NCBI GenBank assembly: GCA_007859835.1
Contig: SJPJ01000001.1
Location: 7,972,853 to 8,036,852 of the forward strand
Reading direction: 5' to 3'
Source: Novipirellula herctigrandis
Lineage (GTDB): Bacteria > Planctomycetota > Planctomycetia > Pirellulales > Pirellulaceae
DNA: 64,000 nucleotides
This document shows, one piece after another, positions 9,054 through 18,600 of the stretch. A program made the translations under genes and the position numbers. The notes below the pieces were generated by a model. It did not search any database, had not been told where the DNA came from, and saw nothing but the letters and a program-made list of their open reading frames with translations. Numbering within the stretch: the stretch's first letter is position 1; each line of letters begins with the position of its first letter.

Positions 9054-9443
9054 TTACCACCTAAAATTATTATTCCAGGTCTGTCCGTTATTGAACGAGT
9101 TGAACGAGCCGCCACTGTTGTTGTATGCGCCGCCCCAGGGTGTTGCGCCGGAGTTGTTGAACGATGTCTTCTTCGACCCCCAGTTTTGGGTGGATCCCGT
9201 GTTTCCACCGCCCCAAGGGTTGGTGTAACTGTTGTTTTGAGTGACCGAGCCCTTGGATTCCTCGGTCGAGAAGTTGTTGTTGTAGTAGCCGTTGGGGCCA
9301 ATGCCTTGGCTGCTGCCCCAAGATTTCGAGTAGCTACTGCTCGATGACGTTGTGCTCGAGTTACTCCATTGTGCTTGGGTGGTTTCGCTGATCAGACAGG
9401 TGGTGGTCAATGCAACAGCGATGACAAGTAGGAGACGTTTCAT
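9054..9443 (-). CDS. Small exported Ser/Asn/Gly/Trp-rich protein
   Basis: The 129-aa protein has a clear signal peptide (MKRLLLVIAVALTTTCLISE, cleavage after TTQA). The mature part is almost entirely low complexity, with motifs such as SYSKSWGSS, NPWGGGN, TPWGGAYNN and NGQTWNNNFRW: aromatic Trp/Tyr set in Ser/Asn/Gly, as in many surface or matrix proteins. The sequence SYSKSWG resembles SYSHSWGD in the neighbouring 288-aa protein, suggesting a shared motif. An AAGGACC ribosome site lies 8 nt upstream of the ATG. No enzyme motif is visible. A surface or structural role is inferred. Confidence 0.65.
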   Translation of the reverse strand: MKRLLLVIAVALTTTCLISETTQAQWSNSSTTSSSSSYSKSWGSSQGIGPNGYYNNNFSTEESKGSVTQNNSYTNPWGGGNTGSTQNWGSKKTSFNNSGATPWGGAYNNSGGSFNSFNNGQTWNNNFRW

Positions 9444-9640
9444 TGTTGGGGTCCTTTAAGGAGAAAATGTGAGATTTTGTGTTTGGCAAAGTGATAACAA
9501 GACGTTTCAGGAGGTGACGGTTTGACTTTGCCGGATTGGCCGGACTGACTGTTTGTGCCGGCTACAAAAGAGTTAACGAAAAAACCGCATCGGTTGGACA
9601 AAAAAAATTGTTCGCATGGCGGCAGCGGAATTCACCATGA

Positions 9641-9715
9641 CTTTTGGGCCCACCGCTTTTGGGCCCACCGCTTTTGGGCCCACCGCTTTTGGGCCCACCG
9701 CTTTTGGGCCCACCG
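9641..9715. repeat. 15-bp tandem repeat, 5 identical units
   Basis: CTTTTGGGCCCACCG is repeated five times without change (9641-9715). The unit contains the palindrome GGGCCC. It lies in the 420-bp gap between the 129-aa gene and the Gly-rich gene. The rest of that gap shows no gene. Confidence 0.95.
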
Positions 9716-9863
9716 TAGCTGCGGTTGGCCCCAGCTGGGTTGCCTAAGCATGAACCCGACTGGGACAATCGCGACGACAATCTAAATAGCGGAAAGAATT
9801 GGCTATCGACGAAATGTCGACAGCCGGAGCGAATTAACGGACAGCGTGTGTGCGTCCTGAGAA

Positions 9864-11024
9864 TCAGAACATTCCGCCACCGCCCCAGTTTTGGGTCTGG
9901 CCTCGCTGGTTGATGTTGACCCCGCCTTGCGTTGTGATGGAGGTTCCCGCCGAACCAATGAATCCGGCTCCCAGGCCTTGTAACAAACCAGAAGCAACGG
10001 CGTTCTTTTGCGGGTTCTTTTGACCAAGCCCGTGGCCTAGACCACTCAACAAACCACCAACAACGACCGCTCCCGGCCGTGTCGGTTGGATCTGTTGCTG
10101 TTGCCAACTTTGGATATTGGTTTGTTGGTTAGTCATGCTGCCACCACCGTAGCCTGGCTGCCAGCCTCCACGGCCATAGTTTGGTTGCCTACCGCCGCCG
10201 TAGTTAGGTTGCCCACCACCGCCGTAGTTAGGTTGCCCACCACCGCCGTAGTTAGGTTGCCCACCACCACCACCACCGAAGCCTTGGCCACCCCACCGTG
10301 ATACCGCCGTCAACTGGTTCAGTGACTCGGTAGCATCCGCTACGTCATCTGGTCCACCGCGACTGGGAGCTCCGAGAGCCTCCATCGTTTCAACTTCTTC
10401 GGTAATGTGCTGATACAAGTCATTCCAGATCGCCGGATCTTTCTTTTGCCACACGGCCACTTGCTCCCCAAGCTCTTTCATCATGTCTACGCTGCCAAAA
10501 ACCAGTGCAGCATCAAGATCATGCTGAGCCTGCTTGTAGGCGATGAACGCTCCGAGCGTAACATTGTCAAGCGACAGCATGGGGGCTACTGCCCGTGAAG
10601 CCCCGGCCAATTGCGAGGCTAGTTCGACCTGCTCCGACAGGGCTTCGTTGTCCTGGCTCTCCGCGAACTCACCCAGCTTTTTCAGCACTTCGGGTTTGTT
10701 GGTCACGCTAGCCGTCCGTACCGCGATTTTCAGCAAATCCTTGGATTCGATCGCCGGATGTTTACGGAACAAAATCCGCTCGGCGTGGGCTAGACCGATG
10801 CCCATATCGGCCATCGCATCGGCGTCCAAATAAGTCCATGCGGCCGCCAGACCACTGAGGTCAACATACTGTGCAAAGATCGGGTCATCAGTGACACCGA
10901 TCGTTTCGACAGCCGCATCAACGGCCGCTTTGTCGATGCCCTGATTTGCCGCAGCGTCGTCGCCACGTACGGGGCCTGCTACCGCAATCAGTAGCAAACA
11001 AGTTGCGAATAATTTTGTTTTCAT
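9864..11024 (-). CDS. Exported helical protein with Gly-rich NYGGGGQP repeats
   Basis: The 386-aa protein has a signal peptide (MKTKLFATCLLLIAVAGPVRG), an alpha-helical domain (about 35-225) and a Gly-rich tail with repeated GGGGQPNYGGG units (about 245-290) ending in GGGGMF. The helical domain aligns by eye with that of the adjacent 369-aa protein: L(D)A..M(A/T)D.....AE..L.RKH......LL..A....S...A/EVL..L has the same order and spacing, so the two are tandem paralogues. I do not recognise the family. The frame opens at 11042, but ATG 11024 gives the better signal peptide; neither has a strong ribosome site. An envelope or surface role is inferred. Confidence 0.65.
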   Translation of the reverse strand: MKTKLFATCLLLIAVAGPVRGDDAAANQGIDKAAVDAAVETIGVTDDPIFAQYVDLSGLAAAWTYLDADAMADMGIGLAHAERILFRKHPAIESKDLLKIAVRTASVTNKPEVLKKLGEFAESQDNEALSEQVELASQLAGASRAVAPMLSLDNVTLGAFIAYKQAQHDLDAALVFGSVDMMKELGEQVAVWQKKDPAIWNDLYQHITEEVETMEALGAPSRGGPDDVADATESLNQLTAVSRWGGQGFGGGGGGQPNYGGGGQPNYGGGGQPNYGGGRQPNYGRGGWQPGYGGGSMTNQQTNIQSWQQQQIQPTRPGAVVVGGLLSGLGHGLGQKNPQKNAVASGLLQGLGAGFIGSAGTSITTQGGVNINQRGQTQNWGGGGMF

Positions 11025-11137
11025 CGTTACTATCGTTCTCATTGAAATGTTGTATTGGGTAAATTGCTTGCTGGCCGCTCAACGACCTGCTGCTCAGGAC
11101 AATGGTCCCAGGCAATGACACGTTTAAAAGAACTCCG

Positions 11138-12247
11138 TTAAAAGAACACCGTCAGGACACGACCCGAATTGCGATCGCGAACAACCACGGAGCGATTGCC
11201 GGTGATGTATCCCGAGTTGACGCCGCTATCAACGCTGCGGCCACGCCCCATCGGTACGCCGCCCAATGAGATGATGACGTCGCCTGGTTGGAACAAGATT
11301 GTCCCCAGTCGCCCATGCGTTTGGACAACGGCGCCCGATGGAGTCATCAGGTAATTCATGCCGCCAGCGGCATAAGAGACATTTCTGCTGGGCGGTGGCA
11401 CGTAACCTTGGCCGCCGTCAATGACCATGGCCGCTGTGTCTTCCTGCGGCGTCGCAACTTGGACCATCGCTTCGGTCTGCGGCATCTGCGTGCCAGCGGA
11501 AAAGTCTCGCGAGTTGCCGGAAAGTGAACGCAGCAAATCAGAGGTTTGGTCTTTATTGCCGCCCCCAACCAAATCTTCGGCGTCGTCGATCAGGCCATAC
11601 AATCGATTTCGCTGCGTGTCACGAAGCGATTCGAGATTCTCGGTGGCTTTGCGAAGACTATCTAGAGTTGATTTGTCCCCTGAAAGCTCGGCATCGCGAA
11701 TTTGTAGCAGCAAGTTGGCAAACGCCGCCAAAGCCCCTCGTTCCACATCCATCGCCGAAAACATCGCATCGTTTCGCATGTCTCGTGAATTGGCGGCCAA
11801 GCTTGCCATTTGCGACAACTCATCCGCTCGCTCGGAATTGCTTGATGCTTTTGCCACCCGCGTCAGTCGCTCGAGCGTCTCAGCGTCTTTACTTTCCGAA
11901 GCCATTTTTGCCGCGAATTGCAGCATTTGGTCGGATGTCATCATCTTGTGTTTGCGACCGAGCACTTTCTCTGCTTCGCGGAGTTGCAACGCAACGTCGG
12001 TCATCAATCTGGCGTCCAGATTGCTAAATGCTACGCCAAAAACTCGTACATCGACATGTTCGTCGAAGTCGGCGTCGTAAAACTTTGATACCCCGTTCTC
12101 ATTTTGGGCGTCTGTGGCCGTAGCCGTTGAGGTCGTATCGGCAACTGCCTGATCGGCATGCCCCAACTGAACCATAGCGCCAGTAACAGCAAAGGCAGCG
12201 GACAGGGACATCCTGCCGATGAACTTGCAATAGAGTGTTCGTTTCAT
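11138..12247 (-). CDS. Exported helical protein with PDZ-like C-terminus, paralogue of the neighbour
   Basis: The 369-aa protein has a signal peptide (MKRTLYCKFIGRMSLSAAFA...), the same helical domain as the gene downstream (about 55-235, e.g. LREAEKVLGRKHKMMTSDQM), a linker, and an end resembling a small PDZ fold: a conserved GRLGTILFQPGDVIISLGGV segment is the usual PDZ 'GDVI..inG' signature. PDZ domains bind protein C-termini, often in envelope proteases such as HtrA; no protease domain is present here. An AGGAACCC site lies upstream of the ATG. It is the first gene of the minus-strand series and diverges from the sigma factor gene 579 bp away. Confidence 0.65.
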   Translation of the reverse strand: MKRTLYCKFIGRMSLSAAFAVTGAMVQLGHADQAVADTTSTATATDAQNENGVSKFYDADFDEHVDVRVFGVAFSNLDARLMTDVALQLREAEKVLGRKHKMMTSDQMLQFAAKMASESKDAETLERLTRVAKASSNSERADELSQMASLAANSRDMRNDAMFSAMDVERGALAAFANLLLQIRDAELSGDKSTLDSLRKATENLESLRDTQRNRLYGLIDDAEDLVGGGNKDQTSDLLRSLSGNSRDFSAGTQMPQTEAMVQVATPQEDTAAMVIDGGQGYVPPPSRNVSYAAGGMNYLMTPSGAVVQTHGRLGTILFQPGDVIISLGGVPMGRGRSVDSGVNSGYITGNRSVVVRDRNSGRVLTVFF

Positions 12248-12825
12248 ACTTGGGTTCCTCGCATGGAGTGAAAGGGCCGGAATTGGCCAACATCGTTTCG
12301 AACGAAATGAAATGGATTTACGGACAGCTTTTCCGTGATTTTTGTTCCTGTTTCGGTCGATTGATGCAAAATAAAATTGTGAATCATGTCGTGAAGGCCA
12401 CTCAATTCACCGGAATTCGCCGCACAACTCGAGCGAGTTGCAATCGAGCCAGCGTGATGATAGGATAACAGGCCACAGGAGGGGGTGCGACAAGTTGTCA
12501 CGCAACAATGGGATTTTTTTCCACTTCCGTGGCTTGGAGTAGTCGGTTTTCGAGCTTTACCCTCAAATCGTCTCCCGTTTCGGAATCGAGAGCGTGCGAG
12601 TCATCTGCCCAGTTTATGCTTGCGCTGCCAAACGATCTTGACTTGGTTTCGCTACGAATCATTGCTGCTAGTGAATGCGGCAACAGACGGTCGTCTGCCA
12701 CTCGCCGGTAAACGAGTTGTGGCAAATGGTTGATGTCTATCTGCTTAGTTGCAGCTCTCTACCCACTCAGATCTACCTACTCCGAAATGACGAAATTCGA
12801 AGCGTCGCCCAGTTAAGTAGAAGTG
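12248..12825. promoter_or_regulatory. Divergent intergenic region between exported-protein genes and sigma-factor operon
   Basis: These 578 bp hold no convincing gene. Both flanking transcription units start here, so their promoters should lie within it. I could not pick out a confident -35/-10 pair. If the sigma factor controls the island, a common motif could be sought here and upstream of the CHAT gene. Confidence 0.4.
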
Positions 12826-13407
12826 ATGATCGACACAGAATTTGACGACCTGATCCGTAAGTTAAAGAAAGGCGATGGGCTTGCCGCTAGCCAGCTTGTT
12901 GCTGAATACGAAACAGAGATTCGGCGGTATGTTCGTGTTCGGCTGCGAACCTCGCGAATGCGGCGTTTGATCGAATCGGTGGATATTTGTCAGTCCGTTT
13001 TTGCCAAGTTCTTCGTTGATCTCAAGAGAGAAACTGTGTGCCCACAGTCTCCGGACCAACTTCGAGCCCTTCTGATGACGATGGCGAAGAACAAATTGAT
13101 CGATAAAGCGCGCTATAACCAGGCCGATAAACGTGACATCGGAGCAGTCGAAGCCGATGGTGGGATGCTGCTCGAACAAACGTCCGATGCCAGTCGATCA
13201 CCCAGCAGTGTCCTGGCGGACAAAGAATTGTTGGAAAAATTCCGAGGACATTTAACCGAGGAAGAACGGGAGTTGATCGACGCGCGCATGGAGGGCACTG
13301 ATTGGGCGGAGATTGCTACTCGCTGTGGAACAACAGGCGAAGCAATGCGAAAACGTGTGATGCGTTCAATCGAGGCGGCTGCGAAAAAGATCGGATCGCT
13401 AGCATGA
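12826..13407 (+). CDS. ECF-like sigma-70 family RNA polymerase sigma factor
   Basis: The 193-aa protein has the two-part layout of extracytoplasmic-function sigma factors. Region 2 contains ESVDICQSVFAKFF and LLMTMAKNKLIDKARYNQAD (about 50-105), which bind the -10 element. Region 4 contains LTEEERELIDARMEGTDWAE and IATRCGTTGEAMRKRVMRSI (about 140-190), a helix-turn-helix for the -35 element. This form, immediately followed by a Ser/Thr kinase, matches kinase-linked ECF groups described in Planctomycetes. The stop overlaps the kinase start (ATGA at 13404-13407), so the two are translationally coupled and kinase control of the sigma factor is likely. GTG 12823 just before ATG 12826 is an alternative start. 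Confidence 0.85.
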   Translation: MIDTEFDDLIRKLKKGDGLAASQLVAEYETEIRRYVRVRLRTSRMRRLIESVDICQSVFAKFFVDLKRETVCPQSPDQLRALLMTMAKNKLIDKARYNQADKRDIGAVEADGGMLLEQTSDASRSPSSVLADKELLEKFRGHLTEEERELIDARMEGTDWAEIATRCGTTGEAMRKRVMRSIEAAAKKIGSLA

Positions 13408-15497
13408 ACGAGTCACATCAACCGTTGGAAAACGGAAACAGCCGTAGCAGCCAGTTTGCCGATCAACAAGACGCCGCTGCTAACCACCCAAGTGCTTTCG
13501 AGACAGGCTCCGAACCATGGGTGGAAGCGTGTTGGAGAGACATGGAGCATCGAGCATTATTAGGCGAATCGTTCAGCGCGGACGATTATCTAGCTTTGCT
13601 GCATGATTCGAACGAAGATTTGGTGGTTGATTTGGTCTACGGCGAATACGTGATCCGCAAACAAAGCGGTCAGAAGCTTCATGTGGATACGATCATCAGC
13701 AAACACGCTAAGTATGCAGATTCGCTGCGCCAACAATTGCTACTCGATGAAGCAATGTCGGATATGGAGTGCGATGACTGCGATGACGATGTTCACGCCG
13801 AATCCACGATCTTTGAATATGGGGGATCGGCAACGGAGGCTGCATTGGCCACGTCGAATTTTCAAACGAACATCCCAGCGCGAATCGGTCGCTATACGGT
13901 GATCAATCGCGTTGGCAAGGGAGCACAAGCGAGCGTCTATCGGGCGCACGATCCGGCGCTGAAACGAGACGTTGTGATCAAGTTGGAACCCGCGCGAGGC
14001 GCATTGCCCGGTACGCTGTATTGTCAAGCTGAAGCGGTGATCAGTGCCAACTTGGATCATCCAAATTTGGCACCCGTCATCGACACCGGTGACTTAAATG
14101 GACGACGCTATATCGTCAGCCGTTATATTGAGGGTGTGACGTTTGATCAATGGATTCAATCGCGTCGGCCAGACGAGATGCAAGTTGCTGTTGTGATTGC
14201 CGAAGTCGCCAAGGCAATTGGTTACGCTCACGATGCCGGTACACTGCATCTGGATCTGAAACCTCAGAATATTATCATCGACCGGCAACAAAAGCCAACC
14301 GTTGTCGATTTTGGTTTGGCGGTCGCCAAGAGCGCGTCGAGCTCGTTTGGCGACAACAAGGGGATGATTCGCGGCACACTCGCCTACATGTCGCCCGAGC
14401 AGGCCAGCGGCGATTCAGAGACCCTCAGTAACGCCACCGACGTCTTTGGTCTCGGAGCAACTTTGATGATGGGCATCGTTGGTCGACCGCCCTATCAAGG
14501 CGTCGCCGTCAGAGAGATCTCGAATATCAAATCGTGTTCATGGGACCGTGCCTTAGTGAATCAGTCGTCGGCTAGCGATGCGATGAAGGTAATGATGAAC
14601 AAGGCTTTGTCGACCAACCCGGCGGCTAGATACCGCACGATGAACGAGCTTGCAGATGATCTGCAGCGTATCGCAACCCCCAACTCGTTAAAATCGACGC
14701 GACGGTTCTATCCGCTTGCGGCGCTCGTTGGCCTAGCGGCGATGGTACTGTTGTTGGCATCGTTACTATTGCCAAACACCATCGACTCTGTCATTGGGCC
14801 AAGTGAAAGCGAGGAGTTGCTTTCGGTTTTCGTACAACACGCCGACGGCAATTTTGAACCGGTTACCGAAACGAACCAAGTCGTTCGTACTGGCGACAAG
14901 ATCCGAATCAGGGGCGAACTGGATTCCTCGCGCGCCGGAGTCTTGTTTTCAATCAGCCCAGCCGGCCAAGTTCAGGTGCTGCGCAAACTAAGAAAGAACC
15001 GCGAGCACGCGGAATTTAGTTTCCCGGAAAGCGGTTCCCAAGCGCTTCCGCTGGTGGGAAACGTCGGTACCGAGGTCATTGGGCTGGCAATTGGGGACGA
15101 TTGCGGTGTGATTGACGCGGTGCTGCGAGGTTTTCAGGGGCAGAAATCGGAGGATTTGTTTCCTTTTGTCTCACGTGTTTTCCGTGGCAGCTATGATGGA
15201 GCCATCGACGATCGCTCCATTTGGAATGATCAATTCGCCCAGCAGGCGACGCGGGCTAACGTGTCCGAGCATCCGCTCGAATCGCAATTGGCCGCAAACT
15301 CGCGTGATCTAGGCGGAGCAGTTGAAATGGATCCTGGCGATGAAACCGTTCGCGATTTTGTCCATTCCTTGGCAACCGAGCTTCAGCAACATGAGATTGC
15401 CCTCGAAGCAATCGCATTTCCTCATCAAGACCACAACACAATGGAACGCACGGAAGCACGCAAACGCACGGACGACTCAAGCTTATCCGAAATCTAG
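13404..15497 (+). CDS. Membrane Ser/Thr protein kinase (non-RD) with extracytoplasmic DUF4384-like domain
   Basis: The 697-aa protein has an N-terminal region usual for planctomycete kinases (EACWRDMEHR ... VDLVYGEYVIRKQ, about 30-110). The Hanks-type kinase domain (about 165-425) shows GKGAQASVYRAHD, VIKLEPA (ATP Lys), LHLDLKPQNIIID and VVDFGLA. The usual HRD is HLD, so the activation-loop Arg is missing and control may not need loop phosphorylation. One membrane helix (PLAALVGLAAMVLLLASLLL, about 436-455) precedes an outer domain resembling DUF4384 (VVRTGDKIRIRGE ... AGVLFSISPAGQVQVL), so it could sense envelope state. The caspase in the minus-strand arm ends in a similar module. It is coupled to the sigma factor, and the secreted caspase gene follows. 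Confidence 0.85.
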   Translation: MNESHQPLENGNSRSSQFADQQDAAANHPSAFETGSEPWVEACWRDMEHRALLGESFSADDYLALLHDSNEDLVVDLVYGEYVIRKQSGQKLHVDTIISKHAKYADSLRQQLLLDEAMSDMECDDCDDDVHAESTIFEYGGSATEAALATSNFQTNIPARIGRYTVINRVGKGAQASVYRAHDPALKRDVVIKLEPARGALPGTLYCQAEAVISANLDHPNLAPVIDTGDLNGRRYIVSRYIEGVTFDQWIQSRRPDEMQVAVVIAEVAKAIGYAHDAGTLHLDLKPQNIIIDRQQKPTVVDFGLAVAKSASSSFGDNKGMIRGTLAYMSPEQASGDSETLSNATDVFGLGATLMMGIVGRPPYQGVAVREISNIKSCSWDRALVNQSSASDAMKVMMNKALSTNPAARYRTMNELADDLQRIATPNSLKSTRRFYPLAALVGLAAMVLLLASLLLPNTIDSVIGPSESEELLSVFVQHADGNFEPVTETNQVVRTGDKIRIRGELDSSRAGVLFSISPAGQVQVLRKLRKNREHAEFSFPESGSQALPLVGNVGTEVIGLAIGDDCGVIDAVLRGFQGQKSEDLFPFVSRVFRGSYDGAIDDRSIWNDQFAQQATRANVSEHPLESQLAANSRDLGGAVEMDPGDETVRDFVHSLATELQQHEIALEAIAFPHQDHNTMERTEARKRTDDSSLSEI

Positions 15498-15662
15498 AAG
15501 GCACCCGCAATGTGCAATTCAATATTTAGCTTTAGCAACAGCTGCCACCGGGATGGCCTCATAATCACCCCGATTTTCCTCGAAACAATGGCTGGGAAAA
15601 TCCACAATTGGGAAGTTCGCAATTGGGATAATTCTCAATCGGAGTTAGATCGAAAACCGCAA

Positions 15663-18600
15663 ATGAAGACAATCGCCACGATGATCCTCGCGTCATTGGT
15701 CTGCATGCTGTTTGTTTCCACCTCGTTTGCTGTGGCCGATGATGCGCCACCATCGCAATCATTTTCGGCAAAACCCGCACCGACCAGTCTCGCGCTCAAT
15801 GCCCCGAGAGCTGATTCAATCGGTGACGAGCAAACCGCCACGGACAACCATGCTGAAAAAGAATCTGAAACGACCGTCACCGAAGGTGTTGCGCGAGGCG
15901 ATCGGCGGATGGCACCGACTGCTTTGTCACCGGTGTATCGCAAGAAGTGGGCTTTGATCGTCGGAATTGACTATGCTGATCGCGAAGACGAACGCGCTAG
16001 TTCAGCCAAGAACGCCGCCGCATTGCCAACGCTCAGCAACGCTGTCAAAGATGCTCAAGGAATCTCGGCAACATTGAAACAGTATTACGCCTACGACCAA
16101 GAAAATGTAATCGAGTTGATCGAAGCGGATGCGTCAAAAGCTGCGATCGATACGGCGCTGGGATCATTGTGTGACGTGGGAAAAGTATCGCCCGATGATT
16201 GCGTATTCGTCTTTTTCTCAGGCCACGGTGTGCGGTCAAGTCGCGGCACTTCGTTTCTTGCACACGACGTTCACCTTGCTGGGGGAGCACCGGTGTCAGG
16301 CCACTTGCGATTGCAAGAAGATCTCGTTCGACGCTTGGAGGACTGTCCCGCCAAACATAAACTGGTGGTCCTCGACCACTGTTACTCGGGTGATGTCTTT
16401 AACAACAATTTCCAGCCGCCGAGTCATCAAGACCGCAGCGACAAAGGTTTACAGAGAGTCCCGGCGTTTCAAGCAATGGCATCCTGCCGAGCGACACAGG
16501 TTGCACTCGACGCAGGCCGATTGAACCAAGGACACTCGCCGTTCACTGCAGCCTTTATCGACGGTTTGACACGTCTACCTGCTAACGGTCGGCGTTCGGA
16601 TGCGATTGGAACAACGAAATTGGCGTCATATGTTTCCACTACCTTTGACGTCGCGACACAGAAACCAGAATGCCGAAATCTGATTGCCACCGACGGCGAG
16701 TTTTCATTCTGGCCCGCGGATGTTTCGTTCGATCAATTTCGAGTCAAAACTGGCGATCGGAATTTGTTGAATGCAATGACTAGCCGCCACGGCGACTGGT
16801 GGTTCAACGAACGACCCTGGTTCATACCCGCCGTGCGGACTTTGATTCTGCAACAGATTGCGGAATCAAATACGGCTCGTGGCACCGTCAACGACCAACA
16901 CATTGACGAACTTGCGCTGCGGCTCGCTGCCGAGAAAGCGTTCGATGTAAAAGACTCCTATCGTGAATCAACGAAACGTTACTATAAACTGTTGCTGACG
17001 ACTCAAGGAACTAACAAATTCCGAGATTCACTGCAAACGATTTGCGATGAACTAGAGGCTCAAATGTTGGGTGAGTCGCAGGACGCGTTCACCCCAAGCA
17101 ACGCCGAACCAATGTTGCCAGAAGACCTTCATTTGTTAGCAATCGTTCAACACGCTTTAAAACGAAGCGACGATGCACACGACAATTATCGTAAGGCCGA
17201 AACGGCATACAACAAACTGAGGAAATCCGGAAACACTCGCTTCCGAATTTCGTCGGCGCTGTGCTGTGCCGACCACGGCGAACTGTTGCTTGGTGGAATG
17301 GGCAAAGCTCATGAGGCCGCTGACAAATTCCGTGAAGCGGAGTCTGGCATTCGTACATTGACTGAAGAACGTGACGCCGGTGCTGTTTTTCGCATGTCGA
17401 TTATGTGCCGCGAAGCAAGCGCTTATTTGCGGATCAATCGTTGGAAAGGAGCAAATCAACTTCTTGACGACGCTCTTGATTTAACACAACCGTTCGCGTC
17501 TGACAGTTACTTTGCCGCACAAGTCCATCGCAATCGAGCCTGGGCGCAAATCATTCAATGGAAAATGCTCGAGGCAAAGCAGTCGTTTGAGAGATCCAAT
17601 GAGATTTTGGCAAACTTGTTCCGCAGCGAAAGAGAAGATGATGAGGACGACGCAACCGATACGTCACTGGTCGACAAACCTACGTTAGGCAACAATCAAC
17701 ATCCTGCGGCTCAGAAGGCGTTCCGTAGCCTGAAAACCTTTACCGCATTTCACCATTCGGATGACTTTGCGTCAAAACTCGCGTACCTACATAACCTGCA
17801 CGGCATCGCGATGGCACAACGTTTTCGGGGTGACACCTACAATGCTTCTCAAAATTATCGTTCGCTTGCCCGCCACGTCGAAGCGACTTTTTCGGATCTG
17901 ATGCAAGGAATCGCCACCGACACGCTGACTCGAATGTACGTTGTACGGTCGATCAATACGCAAGAGCGACTAGGTGACTGCAATTTGTTCGGCGATCCTG
18001 AATACATCGATTTAAAGGAAGCGATTGATGACTATCGGCGATCGCGTAGTCTGGTTTATCAGATTGCCGGTGTCGAACGTCGTCAGCTTGAAGCCGTTTT
18101 ACTTTACAAAACTGCGCTCGCACTTGCGTTGCCTTCGGAAGTTCAAGATACCGAGATGGCTGTCGAAATGTGCAAACGAGCCGATACTCTGTTTGAAGTG
18201 GATGATCAAGCACGAATTGCAACGGGGCTGTACTGGGCTTTGGGGAAATTGGCAACGCCCATGGTTGCGGTGCTGAATCAAAAAGCTTGCTTCAACGACG
18301 AAACGGTTGCCTGTGACCAACCCGCTATTGATTTGCGCACAGCAATTTTGGATAGCCGTGATGTACTTGGCCAACATCCACATCGCGATCAACTTGAGAT
18401 TTTGTTATTCGCATCCAAGATTTTGTTGGAACACTCGCCGAATTCCAATCGTTTTACGATTGCGGAGGATTCCGATCTGTTATTGTCGTTCTGCCGCTTG
18501 GCACTCGCCTCGTACCGTTTCGATGATGTTTTAGCACAAAGTGAGTCCAAGGCTTACTTGCGTCCCTATTACGATTCGGTCATGCGAGCCAAGTTGGGGA

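Noticed and set aside
7677-9715. Tandem repeats considered as a CRISPR array.
   Set aside because: Units of 13-16 bp are directly adjacent without spacers and no cas gene is near.
11421-12080. A plus-strand frame of 219 codons opposite the 369-aa gene.
   Set aside because: Ser/Arg-rich shadow without start context; the minus frame has a signal peptide and a paralogue.
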